The notes under the pieces are model-generated. The model ran no database searches, was not told the origin of the DNA, and saw only the letters and a program-made list of their open reading frames with translations. Positions 63,215 to 64,000 of a DNA stretch of 64,000 nucleotides are shown one piece after another. This DNA is from Utricularia gibba (taxonomy: Eukaryota; Streptophyta; Magnoliopsida; Lamiales; Lentibulariaceae), in the NCBI GenBank assembly GCA_002189035.1, contig NEEC01000009.1:2976001-3040000 (forward strand), in the 5' to 3' direction. A program made the translations under genes and the position numbers. How positions within the stretch are numbered: position 1 is the stretch's first letter; each line of letters opens with the position of its first letter.

Positions 63215-64000
63215 ATGGTGGAAGAAACTGTTCAGAAGATTCAAGAAACGATTGACAAACTATTTAGTGATCCTCCAAGAATAGGGTATGTCATGTTTTT
63301 CTATAATCTTTGCATGCATTAAATTCATTTTTTCTTTATTCGGTCTTTTCATTTCTCGGCTATTTCGTGTCTTCATTTTGAGGGACAGGACGGGTGAAAC
63401 GCCATTGTTATTTGGCAGAAAGCGTTCTCATTCATCTCCTGTGTGGATGAATTTGCCCAGCAATGTGCTTCAAGGGTCATGTAGCACGTTACCTGGGTCA
63501 TCAAAAACTGCCCAAATTCCAGTCTGCAAGCCATGGGACCGACATGATTTTTTCGATAGGTTATCAGCATTCAAGTCAATCACTTGGTTCGCCAAGCCAC
63601 AGGTTTGTAGTTTTTCCCCTTTCAAAAATTTCTTTCATGGGTATGTGCTATTCTGGAATTATTTTCACTCAGGCCTGTGGTGAATGCTTCAGAGTTCAAA
63701 GATTTGCACTTCTGCTGCTATGATTTTTCCAGACGATTTTTTACTGGATGGTTTCATTATAATGATTTATTCAGTGATACACCTCGAGTTTTCTGTTTTG
63801 CTGGTAGACAATTTTATATTAATGATTCTAGATTTACCTAGAGACATCCCTTCATAGGAGTATGCATTTAGAAACTGTCAAATAGTCATGTTGGCGTATG
63901 TTTGAATTAAGAGTGCTTAAGTTAAGCTTCAAAAATTAGCTGTTTTAGGTGGTGAGCCCTTTGGAATGTGCCAGGAGAGGTTGGGTTAATACTGATGTGG
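63215..64000 (+). CDS. C3HC zinc-finger (NIPA-like) protein, 5' part only
   Basis: Start of a gene cut by the right edge. Exon 1 is 63215-63285 (MVEETVQKIQETIDKLFS), exon 2 is 63389-63602 and exon 3 opens at 63949 after a TTTTAG acceptor. Exons 1-2 and the start of exon 3 are in frame with each other. Exon 2 encodes CKPWDRHDFFDRLSAFKSIT followed by WFAKPQ, and exon 3 begins VVSPLECARRGWVNTDV. This is the C3HC-type (zf-C3HC) signature of NIPA/BAZ-like proteins, in which a Cys/His cluster follows the ARRGW motif; in animals NIPA is an F-box-like nuclear protein. Most of the protein lies outside the window. Confidence 0.85.

Overview
The window is nuclear DNA of a flowering plant. Genes are split by short GT-AG introns, intergenic DNA is AT-rich, and the proteins are plant-specific or plant-type: P-class PPR, exostosin-type GT47, fibrillin/PAP, SPIRAL1, R2R3-MYB, ZIFL, KLC-related and chloroplast-type beta carbonic anhydrase. 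A eudicot is likely and an asterid possible, but I cannot fix the species. There is no operon, CRISPR array, rRNA or convincing tRNA gene.

Layout. 0-16.8 kb: PPR protein (+), NADPH-cytochrome P450 reductase (-, 18 exons), RRP1/NOP52 nucleolar protein (-), plastid PotD-like binding protein (-), ARAD-like arabinosyltransferase (+) and 40S ribosomal protein S2 (+). 17-30 kb: membrane-anchored cupin (-), ZIFL transporter (-, 17 exons), AVT1-type amino-acid transporter (-, 12 exons) and PWWP protein (-). 31-44.8 kb: MYB98-like R2R3-MYB (+), DnaJ/DUF3444 protein (-), plastid-lipid-associated protein 14-like pseudokinase/fibrillin fusion (+, 13 exons), SPIRAL1-like (+) and a small Cys-rich pollen-type protein (-). 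48-64 kb: P4-ATPase lipid flippase (+, 11 exons), beta carbonic anhydrase (+, 10 exons), an OM47-like outer-membrane barrel protein (-, 13 exons), a kinesin-light-chain-related TPR protein (-) and the start of a C3HC zinc-finger gene (+) that runs off the right edge.

I rebuilt exon chains by hand from splice sites and reading-frame continuity. In most genes all exon lengths sum to an intact reading frame. Four genes fail: the arabinosyltransferase, RPS2, DnaJ/DUF3444 and PWWP genes each carry a one-base frame break. Three of these are repaired by one extra G in a short G run. The shared pattern suggests homopolymer indel errors in the assembly more than four separate pseudogenes, but the arabinosyltransferase also has an in-frame rescue through a tandem donor site.

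The genes are functionally unrelated housekeeping and regulatory genes, as expected in a plant gene-rich region; I see no gene cluster or novel defence-type system. The most interesting biology is alternative C-termini and alternative starts in the carbonic anhydrase gene, a predicted in-frame alternative acceptor and a degenerate kinase domain in the PAP14-like gene, and the four frame breaks.
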